DNA of 64,000 bases, taken from assembly GCA_019510125.1 (NCBI GenBank), contig JAEKKX010000016.1:1-64000 (forward strand), read 5' to 3'. The translations under genes and the position numbers were made by a program. The stretch is from Lysobacterales bacterium (GTDB taxonomy: Bacteria > Pseudomonadota > Gammaproteobacteria > Xanthomonadales > Xanthomonadaceae). Below are positions 8,055-18,642 of this stretch, piece after piece. Each line of letters begins with the position of its first letter. The stretch's first letter is position 1. The notes beneath the pieces are model-generated. The model ran no database searches and had not been told where the DNA came from. It saw nothing but the letters and a program-made list of their open reading frames with translations.

Positions 8055-10048
8055 GCCGCGCTCCCGGCCAGTGCCGGCGCGGGCGACGGATCGGGGATCG
8101 GTACGGGCGCCGCGCCGGGGGCGGTGGCGGTCAATCGGCGGAAGCGCGGATCGGCGGCGACGCACAGCCCGCCGAGCATCATCAGGATCGCACCGCCCCA
8201 GACCCAGCGGATGAAGGTCTTGAGATACACCCGCACCGCCCAGGCGTCGTCGGCGCCGCCCAGCGGTTCGCCCAGCGCGACGTAGATGTCGCGGAACGCG
8301 CCGGGTTCGATGCCGGCCTCGGTCTGGACGTTGGTGCCTTCGGAATACTGCCGCTTCTGCGGCCGCAGTTCGGCCACGACGCGGCCGTCGCGCGAGGCGC
8401 GGATCAGCGCTTCCTCGGCGATGTAGTTCGGGCCCTCGACGCGGCTGAGCGACTCGAAGCGGAAGCTGTAGCCGCCGACCTCGACCGAATGCCCCGGCGC
8501 CAGGCGCAAATCCTTCTCGACGCTGGTGCCCTCGGTGACCAGCACGCCGGCGAAGAACATCGCCACGCCCGCGTGCGCGAGCAGCATGCCGACCATCTCC
8601 GGTGTGAACCGGCGTCCGGCCGGACGCTCGCGCAGGCGCAGCATCGCGAACCGCAGGGTGCCGACCGCGACCCAGCCGCCGGCCGCGGCGCCGAGCAGCG
8701 GCTTCCACGACGGCGACGGCAGCAGCGCCCACGCCAGCACGACCGCGGCGACGGCCGCCGCGAACGCCGGCGCGAGCCGGCGCGCGACCGCGCGGATGTC
8801 GTCCATGCCCCAGCGCAGCAGCGGACCGAACGGCAGCATCAGTGCGATCGGCACCATCATCCACAGGAACATCGTGCCGAAGTAAGGCGGCCCGACCGAC
8901 AGCTTGCCCAGGCCCAGCACGTCGCCGATCAGCGGGTACAGCGTGCCCAGCAGCACCATGCCCGCGGCGCAGACGAACACGAGGTTGTTCGCCAGCAGCA
9001 CCGCCTCGCGCGAGAACGGTCCGAACGGCTGGCCGCCGGCGACCTTCGGCGCGCGGATCGAATACAGCAGCAGCGAACCGCCGACGACGATGCCGAGGAA
9101 CACGAGGATGAACATGCCGCGCTCGGGATCGCTGGCGAAGGCGTGCACCGAGGTCAGCACGCCCGAACGCACCAGGAACGTGCCGAGCAGGCTGAAGGAG
9201 AAGGCGAAGATCGCGAGCAGTTGGGTCCATGCGCGGAAGCCGCCGCGCTTCTCGGTCACCGCCTGCGAATGGATCAGCGCGGTGCCGGCGAGCCACGGCA
9301 TGAAGCTGGCGTTCTCGACCGGGTCCCAGAACCACCAGCCGCCCCAGCCGAGTTCGTAATACGCCCACCAGCTCCCCATCGCGATGCCGAGGGTGAGCGC
9401 GGCCCAGGCGACGTTGGTCCACGGCCGCGACCAGCGCACCCACTGGCGATCGACCTCGCCGCCGAGCAGCGCGGCGATGGCGAAGGCGAACGCCACCGAG
9501 AAGCCGACGTAGCCGGTGTAGAGCATCGGCGGATGCACGATCAGGCCGAAATCCTGCAGCAGCGGATTGAGGTCGTTGCCGTCGGGCACCGCGGGGAGCA
9601 GCCGCGCGAACGGATTGGAGGTGAACGCGGTGAAGGCGAGGAAACCGACGCCGATCAGGCCGAGGATCGCCAGCACCCGCGCGTGGAACACGGCCGGCAG
9701 CCGCTTGCCCAGCACCGCGACCGCCACCGTCCACAGATTGAGGATCAGCACCCACAGCAGCAGCGATCCCTCGTGCGCGCCCCACACGCCGGAGAGCCGG
9801 TAGTACCAGGGCAGCCGCAGATTCGAGTTCTGCGCGACGTAGACGACCGAGAAGTCGTGGTCGAGCATCAGCCAGGCGAGGATCGCGAACGCGGTCGCCA
9901 CGAAGAAGGCCTGCGCGAACGCCGCCGGCCGCGCCACCGCCATCAGCAGCGCATCGTTGCGCCAGGCGCCGATCAGCGGCACCACGCCCTGGACGATGGC
10001 CATGAGCAGGCCGAGGATCAGGGCGAGTTGGCCGAGCTCGGGGATCAT
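8051..10048 (-). CDS. ccmF: Heme lyase CcmF
   Basis: A 665-residue polytopic inner-membrane protein, the cytochrome c heme lyase that joins holo-CcmE heme to apocytochromes together with CcmH and CcmI. The WWD heme-handling motif is clear near residue 230 (GWGGWWFWDPVENASF), and HPPMLYTGYVG and RSGVLTSVHAFA are typical family blocks. About 13-15 hydrophobic segments are present. ATG 10048 (MIPELGQLALILGLL) was chosen; an ATG 30 bases upstream has no matching family sequence. It is the first gene of the visible ccmFGHI operon. ccmA to ccmE, which precede ccmF in many relatives, are not upstream here. Confidence 0.96.
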   Translation of the reverse strand: MIPELGQLALILGLLMAIVQGVVPLIGAWRNDALLMAVARPAAFAQAFFVATAFAILAWLMLDHDFSVVYVAQNSNLRLPWYYRLSGVWGAHEGSLLLWVLILNLWTVAVAVLGKRLPAVFHARVLAILGLIGVGFLAFTAFTSNPFARLLPAVPDGNDLNPLLQDFGLIVHPPMLYTGYVGFSVAFAFAIAALLGGEVDRQWVRWSRPWTNVAWAALTLGIAMGSWWAYYELGWGGWWFWDPVENASFMPWLAGTALIHSQAVTEKRGGFRAWTQLLAIFAFSFSLLGTFLVRSGVLTSVHAFASDPERGMFILVFLGIVVGGSLLLYSIRAPKVAGGQPFGPFSREAVLLANNLVFVCAAGMVLLGTLYPLIGDVLGLGKLSVGPPYFGTMFLWMMVPIALMLPFGPLLRWGMDDIRAVARRLAPAFAAAVAAVVLAWALLPSPSWKPLLGAAAGGWVAVGTLRFAMLRLRERPAGRRFTPEMVGMLLAHAGVAMFFAGVLVTEGTSVEKDLRLAPGHSVEVGGYSFRFESLSRVEGPNYIAEEALIRASRDGRVVAELRPQKRQYSEGTNVQTEAGIEPGAFRDIYVALGEPLGGADDAWAVRVYLKTFIRWVWGGAILMMLGGLCVAADPRFRRLTATAPGAAPVPIPDPSPAPALAGSAA

Positions 10049-10417
10049 GCAGGCACTCCGGGGGTGGGGGTCGGGCACGCGTGGACGATCCGCATCGCCC
10101 GTGTCGCACGCGCATTCCCTCGCATCCGGCGCCCCTGTACGCCGACATCCGCGACGGCGCCAGCGCAGGACGATGGGCCGTGGTCACCGCCCGTGGCGGC
10201 CGGCGACGCGCCACGATGCCGATGACTTCAACCTTAAACCGTGACGGACGCCACGGAACATCACGGCGCCGTTCAGCGAACGACAACATCCCACGACGCC
10301 CGGTGTCGCTCAAGCGCGACCGCCTGCGACCTTGGTCGATCGAGGTTGTCCGACGTCGCGGCCGTCCCGATCCGACCCGACTCGTATCCGACCTGGCTTG
10401 TCCCGACCGCGCGCGAC
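10049..10417. other. Non-coding gap upstream of ccmF
   Basis: A gap of 369 bp between the ccmF start and the stop of the next minus-strand gene. It must contain the ccmF promoter. I see no gene, RNA or strong palindrome. Short open frames crossing it have no recognisable sequence and no start signals. Confidence 0.5.
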
Positions 10418-11068
10418 TCAGCCCGTCGCGCCGCGGGCCTGCTGCTCCAGCGTCGCCTTCAGCCCGTCGTCGAGCCGCAACTGGCGCGCCAGCTCGTCGA
10501 GATAGGTGCGTTCCATGAAGTTCTGCTCGTCGACCACCATCACGCTGGCGGCGTACATCTCGGCGGCGAGTTCGGGCGAAGCCGCCGCGGCGGCGATGTC
10601 GGCGGGATCGAGCGGCTTCTGCAGTTCCGCCTGCAGCCACTGGCGGGTGTCGGCGTCGGCGCCGAGGCGGACGAACTCGCCTTCGATCGTCGCGCGTTCG
10701 CGCGCGTCGACGTGGCCGTCGGCCTTGGCCGCGGCGATCAGGGCCTTGAGCAGCGCCTGGCTGTGGCTCTCGGCATCGGGGGCGGGCAGCGACTGCGGGA
10801 CGTGCGCGGCCATCGATGCATCGGCTGCGCCCTGCTGACGCTTCCAATCGCCGTAGGCGCGATAGGCCAGCGCACCGACGGCGGCGAGCCCGCCCAGCGT
10901 CGCCATCTTCCGCGCGCGGCGGTTGCCGAGCAGCAGCGCGAGCGCGCCGCCGGCCAGCGCGCCCTTGCCGAAGTCGGCGGTGCTGCCGATGCCGGCGCTG
11001 CCGGCGAGGTCGCCCGCACTCTGCTTCGCGGTCTTGAGCAACTGGTCGAGGAATCCGCGGGTGTCCAT
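10418..11068 (-). CDS. TerB-like DUF533 protein
   Basis: A 216-residue protein of the DUF533 (YebE-like) group of TerB-type proteins. The N-terminal third ([20 protein letters not shown], then a Gly/Ala-rich segment [20 protein letters not shown]) could associate with or span the membrane. The C-terminal 120 residues are a helical TerB-like domain containing [20 protein letters not shown], whose acidic pattern is typical. ATG 11068 was chosen because the family begins here; upstream codons in the same frame are not related. It is divergent from the sugar dehydrogenase gene. The molecular role of the family is not settled; a stress or envelope role is often proposed. Confidence 0.8.
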   Translation of the reverse strand: MDTRGFLDQLLKTAKQSAGDLAGSAGIGSTADFGKGALAGGALALLLGNRRARKMATLGGLAAVGALAYRAYGDWKRQQGAADASMAAHVPQSLPAPDAESHSQALLKALIAAAKADGHVDARERATIEGEFVRLGADADTRQWLQAELQKPLDPADIAAAAASPELAAEMYAASVMVVDEQNFMERTYLDELARQLRLDDGLKATLEQQARGATG

Positions 11069-11279
11069 GGGCGCTCCGGTCGGGGGAAGGATCGACCCGC
11101 ATTGTGCCCCGGCGGCGGACGCCGCCATCGGCCGGAGGTCATGCCGGACCCGCGGCGTCCGCTCGCGTTCATGCAAACCGACGACGTCGAAGGCACCATC
11201 GCTTCCCGGGGGAGTCCGGAGGCGGCGGCCACGCACGATGCCGCCGCGTCCTCCCTTTCGCGAACAGGAGTTCCCGGCC

Positions 11280-12533
11280 ATGCGCGCCCTGCCCCTCGCC
11301 CTGCTCTGCATCGCCCTGCTGCCGACCGGCTGCATCCAGTCGCACGAACGCGACGCCGCCGACAAGGGCGTCGCGCGCGAGCGCACCGCGCGCGACGCGG
11401 GCGCGCCCGCGCGCCCGGCCGCGTCCGCGCCCGCCGCCGCAGGCAAGCCGCGGCTCACCGGCGGCAACCAGCAGGCGCGGCGCCTGCCGAACCCGCCGTT
11501 CACGGTCACTCCGTTCGCCAGCTTCAACGAACCGTGGGCGATGACCTTCCTGCCCGACGGCCGCCTGCTGGTGACCGAGAAGCCGGGCCAGTTGCGGCTG
11601 TTCGATCCCGCAACGAAGACGACCGGCACGATCACCGGCCTCCCGACCGTCGCCTACGGCGGTCAGGGCGGCCTCGGCGACGTGATCCTGCATCCGAATT
11701 ACGCGACCAACCGGCTGGTGTATTTCAGCTACGCCGAGGCCGGCAACGGCGACACCCGCGGCGCCGCGGTCGCGCGCGCCGTGCTCACCCTGGACGGCGC
11801 CGGCGGCGGCAGCCTGTCGACGCCGCAGGTGATCTGGCGCCAGGCGCCGAAGGTCAGCGGCACCGGCCACTACAGCCATCGCCTCGCGTTCGGCCCCGAC
11901 GGCAAGCTGTGGATCACCTCCGGCGAGCGCCAGCAGGGCGCGCCGGCGCAGGACATGACCACCAACCTCGGCAAGGTCATCCGCCTGTTCGACGACGGCA
12001 GCGTGCCCACCGACAACCCGTTCTTCGCGCAGGGCGGCGTCGCCGCGCAGGTCTGGACGCTGGGCCACCGCAACCTGCTCGGCATCGCCTTCGACGGCGC
12101 CGGGCGGCTGTGGACGCACGAGATGGGCCCGATGGGCGGCGACGAGCTCAACCTGATCGAACGCGGCAGCAACTACGGCTGGCCGATCGTCTCCAACGGC
12201 GACAACTACGACGGCTCGCCGATCCCGCGGCACAGCACCCGCCCCGACTTCAACGCCCCGGAAGCGTGGTGGACGCCGGTGATCGCGCCGGCCGGCTTCG
12301 TCATCTACAGCGGCGACCTGTTCCCGTACTTCCGCGGCCAGGGCTTCATCGGCGGCCTCGCCTCGCAGTCGCTGGTGCGCATCCAGTTCGACGGCGTCAC
12401 CGCCCGCGAAGCCGAACGCTACCCCATGGGCCGCCGCATCCGCGAAGTCGAACAGGGCCCCGACGGCGCGCTGTGGCTGCTGGAGGACGGCGCCGGCGGA
12501 CGCCTGCTGAAGCTGATGCCGGTGCCGCTGTAA
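11280..12533 (+). CDS. PQQ-dependent aldose sugar dehydrogenase
   Basis: A 417-residue periplasmic six-bladed propeller of the glucose/sorbosone dehydrogenase family (YliI/Asd type), which oxidises free sugars with PQQ and passes electrons to the respiratory chain. The N-terminus [18 protein letters not shown] looks like a lipoprotein signal with Cys near residue 18, although Pro at -3 is not ideal, followed by an Ala/Pro linker. Family blocks include [23 protein letters not shown] cut short here as [45 protein letters not shown] and GSNYGWP. An AGGAG ribosome site lies 12 bases before ATG 11280. The substrate range cannot be told from sequence. Confidence 0.88.
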   Translation: MRALPLALLCIALLPTGCIQSHERDAADKGVARERTARDAGAPARPAASAPAAAGKPRLTGGNQQARRLPNPPFTVTPFASFNEPWAMTFLPDGRLLVTEKPGQLRLFDPATKTTGTITGLPTVAYGGQGGLGDVILHPNYATNRLVYFSYAEAGNGDTRGAAVARAVLTLDGAGGGSLSTPQVIWRQAPKVSGTGHYSHRLAFGPDGKLWITSGERQQGAPAQDMTTNLGKVIRLFDDGSVPTDNPFFAQGGVAAQVWTLGHRNLLGIAFDGAGRLWTHEMGPMGGDELNLIERGSNYGWPIVSNGDNYDGSPIPRHSTRPDFNAPEAWWTPVIAPAGFVIYSGDLFPYFRGQGFIGGLASQSLVRIQFDGVTAREAERYPMGRRIREVEQGPDGALWLLEDGAGGRLLKLMPVPL

Positions 12534-12591
12534 CCGCGACGCCGCGGACGCGGCGTGTGCGCCGTGAGGACGAGCGTGCGGCCGCGTGCCG

Positions 12592-13224
12592 TCAGTCGAG
12601 CGGATGCAGGCCGCGCAGGGCGACGTCCAGCGCCTCGCGCAGCAGGCCGAAGTCCATCTCCGGATGCCGCGCCTGGCGCATCTTCAGGCCGTCGAACAGG
12701 CTGCGCACGATCAGCACGCGCGCCGGCAGCAGCGCTTCGGGCACGCCGTAGCCGCCCTGCTCCCGCGGCCGCGCCAGCCACGCCGCGAGCGCCTCGTCGA
12801 CATGGCGGTCGAGGGCGTCGAACGCATCGGCGATCACCGGGTCGCGCCCGGACTCGGCGACGATCTCGAGGATCAGGGCCGGTTCCAGCATGCGCGCCGG
12901 TGCGCCGTCCCGGTGGACGGCGACGTCTTCGCGGAAGCGCTCGACGATGAGGTCGAGGGCCTGGTGGCCGCCGTTCTGGATGGCGTCGAGGTCGTCGGCC
13001 ATCAGCTCGATCTGCCGCGACACGATGCCGTGGATCAGCTCCGACTTGCCGGCGAAGTAGCGATAGATGAGCCCCGGGCTCATCTGCGCCGTCTCCGCGA
13101 TCTGCGCCATGCTGGCGCCGTGGAAGCCGCGCTCGGTGAAGCACTTCTGGGCGGCGTCGAGGATCCGGTTGCGCTGCGCCCGGGCGCGTTCGTCGCGGCG
13201 GACCCGGGGGGCGGCCTGGTTCAT
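12592..13224 (-). CDS. TetR/AcrR-family regulator, likely of the RND pump
   Basis: A 210-residue repressor. Residues about 18-65 form the TetR helix-turn-helix (ILDAAQKCFTERGFHGASMA, SPGLIYRYFAGKSELI). The remainder is a helical ligand-binding domain that I cannot assign to a ligand. The gene lies 114 bp downstream of the RND permease on the same strand, so it may be co-transcribed with the pump and repress it through the GAATGA/TCATTC palindrome in the pump promoter. A perfect hairpin in the gap could lower read-through. Control of the pump is inferred from position. Confidence 0.85.
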   Translation of the reverse strand: MNQAAPRVRRDERARAQRNRILDAAQKCFTERGFHGASMAQIAETAQMSPGLIYRYFAGKSELIHGIVSRQIELMADDLDAIQNGGHQALDLIVERFREDVAVHRDGAPARMLEPALILEIVAESGRDPVIADAFDALDRHVDEALAAWLARPREQGGYGVPEALLPARVLIVRSLFDGLKMRQARHPEMDFGLLREALDVALRGLHPLD

Positions 13225-13285
13225 GGCGCAGCCCCGGCGAAGGCGGTGTACGCCCGCCTGCCGCTGCGCGCCCGCGGCGGCGGGG

Positions 13286-13312
13286 CGGAGGCGACGGTGG
13301 TCGTCGCCTCCG
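13286..13312 (-). terminator. Hairpin between RND permease and tetR
   Basis: A perfect 10-bp stem (CGGAGGCGAC with GTCGCCTCCG) closes a 7-base loop after the permease stop. There is no T-run after it on the minus strand, so it is a weak terminator, a processing site or an RNA-stabilising hairpin. Confidence 0.35.
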
Positions 13313-13338
13313 CGCGGACGGCGGCCCGTCGGTACGAC

Positions 13339-16300
13339 TCAGCCATGGGGGGACGCTCCATCACCCGGCGCGGCGTCATCCGCCGGCGCCGGCCGCTTGG
13401 GCGCGAACAGCCGCACGACCACCAGGTAGAACAGCGGGATGAAGAACAGGCCGAGCGAGGTGCCGACGATCATGCCGCCGAGCACGCTGGTGCCGATCAC
13501 GTTCTGCGCGCCGGAGCCGGCGCCGCTGGCGATGGCCAGCGGCAGCACGCCCAGGCCGAACGCGAGCGAAGTCATCACGATCGGGCGCAGGCGATCGCGC
13601 ACGGCCTGCAGGATCGCCGGGATCAGCTTCATGCCGTACAGCTCGTAGTTCTGCTTGGCGAACTCGATGATCAGCACCGCGTTCTTGCTGGTCAGGCCCA
13701 CCGTGGTCAGCATGCCGACCTGGAAATACACGTCCAGTTGGTAGCCGCGCAGCATCGCCGCCAGCACCGCGCCCAGCACGCCCAGCGGCGCCATCATCAG
13801 CACCGCGGTCGGCACGTTCCAGCTTTCGTACAGCGCGGCCAGCGCCAGGAACACGATCAGCAGCGACAGCGCGTACAGCAGGGTCGACTGGCCGCCGGCC
13901 TGGCGCTCCTGGTAGGACATCGCGGTCCATGCGGCGCTGTAGCCGGGCGGCAGTTCCGCGACCAGGCGCTCGATCTCGGCCATCGCGTCGCCGGAGCTCA
14001 CGCCCTCGGCGCCCTGGCCCTGGATCTCCATCGCGGCCACGCCGTTGTAGCGCTCCAGACGCGGCGAGCCGTATTCCCAGTGCCAACTGGCGAACGAGGA
14101 CACCGGCACCATCTGGCCGTCGCTGCCGCGCACCGACCAGCGCTGGAAGTCCTCCGGACTCATCCGGTAGGGCGCATCGGCCTGCATGTACACGCGCTTG
14201 ACCCGGCCGCGGTCGATGAAGTCGTCGACGTAGGCGCCGCCCCAGGCCACCGCCAGGGTGTTGTTGATCGCGGCCACCGGCACGCCCAGCGTCTGCGCCT
14301 TCACCGGATCGACCACCAGCCGCAGTTGCGGGGTGTCCTCCTGGCCGTTGGGGCGCACGTTGGCCAGCAGCGGACTCTTGGCCGCCGCGCCCAGCAACTG
14401 GTTGCGCGCGGCCAGCAGCGCCTCGTGGCCCTGTCCGGTGTTGTCCTGCAGGAAGAAGGTGAAGCCGGAGGAGATGCCCAGCTCGGGCATCGCCGGCGGG
14501 GCGAAGGCGAACACCATCGCGTCCTTGATCTGCGACAGCGCGCCCATCGCGCGGCCTGCCATCGCGCCGACCTGCGACTCCGGCGTGGTGCGCTCGTCCC
14601 AGTCCTTGAGCTTGACGAAGGCCATGCCCGAGTTCTGCCCGGAGCCGGCGAAACTGAAGCCCTGCACCGAGAACACCGATTCGATGTCGCCGGCCTCCTT
14701 CTCCAGGAAGTAGTCCTCGAGCTTGTAGATCGACTGCAGGGTGCGCTCCTGGGTGGCGCCGACCGGCGTCTGCACCATCGACATCAGCACGCCCTGGTCT
14801 TCGTCGGGCAGGAACGAGGACGGCAGGCGCACGAACAGCACGCCCATCACCAGCGTCAGCGCCAGGTAGACCAGCATGAAGCGACCGGGCCGCTTCAGGA
14901 TGCCGCCCACGCCGCGCTGGTAGCGCTTGCTGCCGGCGTCGAACCTGCGGTTGAACCCGTCGAAGAACCTGCCGACCACGCCGCCCATGTGGGCATGCGC
15001 CTCGCCCTTCTTCATCGGCTTGAGCATCGTGGCGCACAGCGCAGGCGTCAGCACCAGCGCGACCACCACCGACAGCGCCATCGCGATCACGATCGTGCCG
15101 GTGAACTGCTTGTAGATGATGCCGGTGGCGCCGCCGAGGAAGCCCATCGGCACGAACACCGCCGCCAGCACCACGCCGATGCCGACCAGCGCGCCGGAGA
15201 TCTGGTCCATCGACTTGCGGGTGGCCTCGATCGGCGACAGGCCCTCCTCGGCCATCACCCGCTCGACGTTCTCCACCACCACGATGGCGTCGTCGACCAG
15301 CAGGCCGATCGCCAGCACCATCGCGAACATGGTCAGCATGTTGATGGAGAAGCCCATCACCCCCAGCAGCGCCACCGTGCCCAGCAGCACCACCGGCACC
15401 GCGATGGTGGGGATCAGCGTGGCGCGGAAATTCTGCAGGAACAGGAACATCACCAGGAACACCAGCACCACCGCTTCGATCAGCGTGTGCAGCACGCTCT
15501 CGATGGAGACGCGCACGAACGGGGTGGTGTCGAAGGGGATCTTCACCTCCAGCCCGGCCGGGAACGTCGGCTTGAGCTTTTCGATCAGCGCGGCCACCGC
15601 GTCCGCGGTTTCCAGTGCGTTGGCGCCGGTGGCCAGCGACACCGCGACGCCCGACGCGGGCTTGCGGTTGTAGCGGCTGACCGCGTCGTAGCTCTGCGGG
15701 CCGATCTCCACCCGCGCCACGTCGCCCAGGGTCAGCCGGGAGCCGTCGGGGTTGGCGCGCAGCACGATGGCGCGGAACTGTTCCGGCGTCTGCAGCCGGT
15801 CCTGGGCGCTGATGGTCGCGTTCAACTGCTGCCCGGGCACGGCGGGCGCGCCGCCGAGCTGGCCCAGCGCGACCTGCGCGTTCTGCGCCTGCAGCGCGCT
15901 GGTGATGTCGCTGACCGCCAGGCGGTAGGTGTCCAGCTTGTCCGGATCCAGCCAGATGCGCATCGCGTACGGGGCGCCGAACACCTGCACCGAGCCCACG
16001 CCGGGCACGCGGCTGAGCGGCTCGACGATGTTGGCGCTGACGTAGTCGGAGATGTCGTTGCGATCCATGCTGCCGTCGGCGGACACGAACGCCAGCACCT
16101 GCAGGAAGCCGCTGGAGCCCTTGTTGACGCGCACGCCCTGGCGCTGCACTTCCTGCGGCAGCAGCGGCATCGCCGACTGCAGCTTGTTCTGCACCTGCAC
16201 CTGGGCCACGTCCGGGTCGGTGCCGGTCTCGAAGGTCAGGGTGATCGAGGCCGCGCCGTTGCCGGCGCTGTTGGACGACATGTAGATCAGGCCGTCCAGG

Positions 16301-16512
16301 CCGGTCATCTGCTGCTCGATGATCTGGGTGACCGAATCCTCGACCACCTTGGCCGAGGCGCCGGGATAGACGGTGCCGACCGAGATCGCCGGCGGCGCCA
16401 CCGTGGGATAGCGTTCGATCGGCAGCCGGGTGATCGACAGCGCGCCCGCGAGCATCATCAGGATCGCGATCACCCAGGCGAAGATCGGGCGATCGATGAA
16501 GAAACGTGACAT
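13339..16512 (-). CDS. RND multidrug efflux permease (HAE1 family)
   Basis: A 1057-residue inner-membrane drug/proton antiporter of the AcrB/MexB type, full length for the family. It starts [20 protein letters not shown]; the proton-relay aspartates lie in [16 protein letters not shown] in the fourth membrane segment, and the porter domain repeats ([20 protein letters not shown]) and second-half segments are present. ATG 16512 is 12 bases downstream of the adaptor stop. No outer-membrane factor gene follows, so the pump probably uses a TolC/OprM protein encoded elsewhere. Substrates cannot be deduced. Confidence 0.95.
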   Translation of the reverse strand: MSRFFIDRPIFAWVIAILMMLAGALSITRLPIERYPTVAPPAISVGTVYPGASAKVVEDSVTQIIEQQMTGLDGLIYMSSNSAGNGAASITLTFETGTDPDVAQVQVQNKLQSAMPLLPQEVQRQGVRVNKGSSGFLQVLAFVSADGSMDRNDISDYVSANIVEPLSRVPGVGSVQVFGAPYAMRIWLDPDKLDTYRLAVSDITSALQAQNAQVALGQLGGAPAVPGQQLNATISAQDRLQTPEQFRAIVLRANPDGSRLTLGDVARVEIGPQSYDAVSRYNRKPASGVAVSLATGANALETADAVAALIEKLKPTFPAGLEVKIPFDTTPFVRVSIESVLHTLIEAVVLVFLVMFLFLQNFRATLIPTIAVPVVLLGTVALLGVMGFSINMLTMFAMVLAIGLLVDDAIVVVENVERVMAEEGLSPIEATRKSMDQISGALVGIGVVLAAVFVPMGFLGGATGIIYKQFTGTIVIAMALSVVVALVLTPALCATMLKPMKKGEAHAHMGGVVGRFFDGFNRRFDAGSKRYQRGVGGILKRPGRFMLVYLALTLVMGVLFVRLPSSFLPDEDQGVLMSMVQTPVGATQERTLQSIYKLEDYFLEKEAGDIESVFSVQGFSFAGSGQNSGMAFVKLKDWDERTTPESQVGAMAGRAMGALSQIKDAMVFAFAPPAMPELGISSGFTFFLQDNTGQGHEALLAARNQLLGAAAKSPLLANVRPNGQEDTPQLRLVVDPVKAQTLGVPVAAINNTLAVAWGGAYVDDFIDRGRVKRVYMQADAPYRMSPEDFQRWSVRGSDGQMVPVSSFASWHWEYGSPRLERYNGVAAMEIQGQGAEGVSSGDAMAEIERLVAELPPGYSAAWTAMSYQERQAGGQSTLLYALSLLIVFLALAALYESWNVPTAVLMMAPLGVLGAVLAAMLRGYQLDVYFQVGMLTTVGLTSKNAVLIIEFAKQNYELYGMKLIPAILQAVRDRLRPIVMTSLAFGLGVLPLAIASGAGSGAQNVIGTSVLGGMIVGTSLGLFFIPLFYLVVVRLFAPKRPAPADDAAPGDGASPHG

Positions 16513-16524
16513 GGGCCGGCCTCC

Positions 16525-17703
16525 TCAGGCGCCGCTGGCGGGCTTGGCCGCGGACGCCGCGGGCTTCGGCGCGCTGCCGCGCTCGGTCGCATCGACCGTC
16601 GCGCCCGGCTGGATCTTCTGCAGGCCTTCGACGATCACCCTGTCGCCGGCCTCGAGGCCGGCGTCGACCAGCCACGCGTCGCCGATCGCGCGGCTGACCT
16701 TGACCTGACGCTGCTCGACCTTGCCGCCGGCGCCCACCACCATCGCCGTGGCCTGGCCGCGCGGATCGCGGGTCACGCCCTGCTGCGGAACGAGGATCGC
16801 GCCGGGGCGCTCGCCGTTGGCGACCCGGGCGCGCACGAACATGCCGGGCAGCAGCAACTGCTCGGGGTTGGGCACGATCACCCGCAGCGCGACCGCGCCG
16901 GTGCTCGGATCGACCATCGCCTCGGCGAAGCTCAGGCGCCCCTGGTGCGGATACGCGCTGCCGTCCTCCAGCAGGATGTCCACCGGCACTTCATCGGTGC
17001 CGCGCAGGGTGCCGGCGTCGATTTCGCGGCGCAGTTGCAGCAGTTCCGTGCTCGACTGGCTGATCTCCACGTACATCGGGTCCATGCGCTGGATGATCGC
17101 CAGCGGAGTCGCCTGGCCGGCGGTGACCAGGGCGCCGCGGGTCACGCTGGAGCGACCGATGCGGCCGCTGATCGGCGCGGTGACGGTGGAGAAGCCCAAC
17201 GGCACGTTGGCGCCCTTCAGCGCCGCCTGCGCCGCGCGCAGGTCGGCCTGCGCCTGCCGCAGCGCGGCCTGGGCATTGTCGTTGTCCTGCCGGCTGATCG
17301 CGACGATCTTCACCAGTTCCGCCGAACGCCTGGCGTTCGACTGCGCGGTGGCCAGCGTCGCCTGCGCACGCGCGACCGCCGCCTGGGCGCTGTCGGCATC
17401 GGCGCGGAACGCGGTCTGGTCCAGTTGGTACAGCGGCTGGCCGGCGCGCACGCTGCCGCCCTCGGTGAACCGCAGGGCCTCGACGATGCCGCTGACCTGC
17501 GGCCGCACTTCGGCTTCCTGCGAGGCGCGGGCGCGGCCGGCCAGTTCGCGGGTCAGGGTGACGGTCTGCGGCTTGAGGGTGACCACGGTCACCGGGACGG
17601 CGCCCCCCTGGGCGGGGGCCGCGTCGCCGCCGCAGGCGGCCAGGGCGAGCGCGGAGGCGATCAGGAGGGCCGGCAGGGCGGCGCGCGAACGAAGGCTGGG
17701 CAT
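16525..17703 (-). CDS. RND efflux periplasmic adaptor lipoprotein
   Basis: A 392-residue membrane-fusion protein of the AcrA/MexA type that links the permease to an outer-membrane channel. The N-terminus MPSLRSRAALPALLIASALA is followed by LAACGG, a good lipobox with Cys near residue 24. The lipoyl/barrel-sandwich halves (GIVEALRFTEGGSVRAGQPL and STVTAPISGRIGRSSVTRGA) flank a coiled-coil hairpin rich in Gln and Ala. ATG 17703 was chosen because it starts the lipoprotein signal; in-frame codons upstream cross the promoter and operator. Confidence 0.94.
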   Translation of the reverse strand: MPSLRSRAALPALLIASALALAACGGDAAPAQGGAVPVTVVTLKPQTVTLTRELAGRARASQEAEVRPQVSGIVEALRFTEGGSVRAGQPLYQLDQTAFRADADSAQAAVARAQATLATAQSNARRSAELVKIVAISRQDNDNAQAALRQAQADLRAAQAALKGANVPLGFSTVTAPISGRIGRSSVTRGALVTAGQATPLAIIQRMDPMYVEISQSSTELLQLRREIDAGTLRGTDEVPVDILLEDGSAYPHQGRLSFAEAMVDPSTGAVALRVIVPNPEQLLLPGMFVRARVANGERPGAILVPQQGVTRDPRGQATAMVVGAGGKVEQRQVKVSRAIGDAWLVDAGLEAGDRVIVEGLQKIQPGATVDATERGSAPKPAASAAKPASGA

Positions 17704-17772
17704 GGGGAGGACTCGGCTTCGAAGACGAAAAACGAAAGGGCCGGCGCAAGGCACGCCGACCGCAAGAAATTT

Positions 17773-17801
17773 AGAATGAATGATCATTCTCTTTTTGTCA
17801 A
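17773..17801 (-). promoter_or_regulatory. RND operon promoter with TetR-type operator between -35 and -10
   Basis: On the minus strand a perfect -35 TTGACA lies at 17801-17796. A perfect 12-bp palindrome, GAATGATCATTC, occupies 17778-17789, and an A/T-rich -10 region (CATTCT or TCTAAA) lies around 17778-17772. A palindrome placed between the promoter elements 70 bp upstream of the adaptor start is what a TetR repressor site looks like. The TetR gene at the end of the operon is the likely binder. Confidence 0.75.
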
Positions 17802-17929
17802 GCGCCAGGCATCGGGTCTGCAGCGGCCTGCGCCGCATGCCGCCACGCCCACGAGCGGCCGCGCCGGGAGGCGCCCGTGGCCTCGCGCATGATCGTGGCG
17901 ACCGTTCATCGCCAAGGCGTGTTCAAGGC

Positions 17930-17962
17930 TTGTCGCACAATCTACCTACTGGTAGGTTGATT
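17930..17962 (+). promoter_or_regulatory. Promoter and palindromic operator of the membrane protein/tetR operon
   Basis: A palindrome with inner arms ACCTAC and GTAGGT around TG (17944-17957) extends to outer arms AATC (17939-17942) and GATT (17959-17962) with one mismatched pair between. A possible promoter, TTGTCG at 17930-17935, a 17-bp spacer and TAGGTT at 17953-17958, would place the operator over the -10. It lies 144 bp before the membrane-protein gene, which is followed by a TetR gene, so autoregulation is likely. Confidence 0.65.
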
Positions 17963-18105
17963 ACACGGATGGCAGCGCAGCCCCGCATCGCCGAGCCGGG
18001 CCCGCCGCATTCCCCTCGCCGCCCCGTCCGACGCGCCTTCGCACCGCACCGGTCGGCGGGCGGCGCCTCGCCCGCCGTTTCCCCGATCGCTTCCGGAGTT
18101 CCCCC

Positions 18106-18585
18106 ATGTTCGGTATCACCCCGCTCGGCTGGCTGCACACGCTCGGCAGCCTCCCGGCGATTCCCGCCGCGTTCTGCATGCTCGCCCGCCACGGCCGGAT
18201 CGTGCCCCGCTCCCGCGCCGGCGCCGTCTACTTCGCATCGATGCTGGTCGGCGCCACGACCGTGTTTCTGGTCGCCACCACGCCGGTCGGCGACCTCCTC
18301 GGCCTGGCGACGCTGGCCCTGCTCCTGTTCGGCTACGGCATCGGCCGGGTCCGTCCCGCCGCGGCCGGACGCTACGCCGAAACCATCGCGCTCACCCTGA
18401 CCGTGTTCCTGCTCCTGGTGCCGACGGCCACCGAGATCCTGCGCCGCGTGCCCGATGGCGCGCCGCTGGTGACCGACCTGCGTTCGCCGCTGCTGCTGGC
18501 GGTCCATGGCGCGTTGCTGGCCGCGCTGGCGATCGGGCTGGTCGCGCAGGTGATCGCGCTGCGCCGCGCGCGCGGCGCGGCCTGA
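18106..18585 (+). CDS. Small four-helix membrane protein of unknown function
   Basis: A 159-residue hydrophobic protein with about four membrane segments near residues 8-26, 40-60, 62-80 and 93-110, and a fifth hydrophobic stretch near 130-150. It begins MFGITPLGWLHTLGSLPAIP, where the LHT..S pattern may be functional. I do not recognise a named family, although it has a look of the DUF2306 group. It is followed 57 bp later by a TetR gene and preceded by a TetR-type operator, so it is probably induced by a small molecule. Start ATG 18106 fits the first helix. Confidence 0.7.
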   Translation: MFGITPLGWLHTLGSLPAIPAAFCMLARHGRIVPRSRAGAVYFASMLVGATTVFLVATTPVGDLLGLATLALLLFGYGIGRVRPAAAGRYAETIALTLTVFLLLVPTATEILRRVPDGAPLVTDLRSPLLLAVHGALLAALAIGLVAQVIALRRARGAA

Positions 18586-18642
18586 TCGGTCGTCGCGAAA
18601 CTGGCAGACTGGACGCCCGTCTGCCTAGGCCCGCCGCACGCG

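Noticed and set aside
7506..11102. One 1198-codon minus-strand frame over ccmG, ccmF and the TerB-like gene
   Set aside because: Only its end is real (ccmG); the rest is the wrong frame of ccmF and non-coding sequence, rich in Arg and Ala.
12586..16509. Very long open frame opposite the RND permease
   Set aside because: High GC leaves antisense frames open; the translation is low complexity (His, Arg, Gln, Val) without any domain, and the permease on the other strand is certain.
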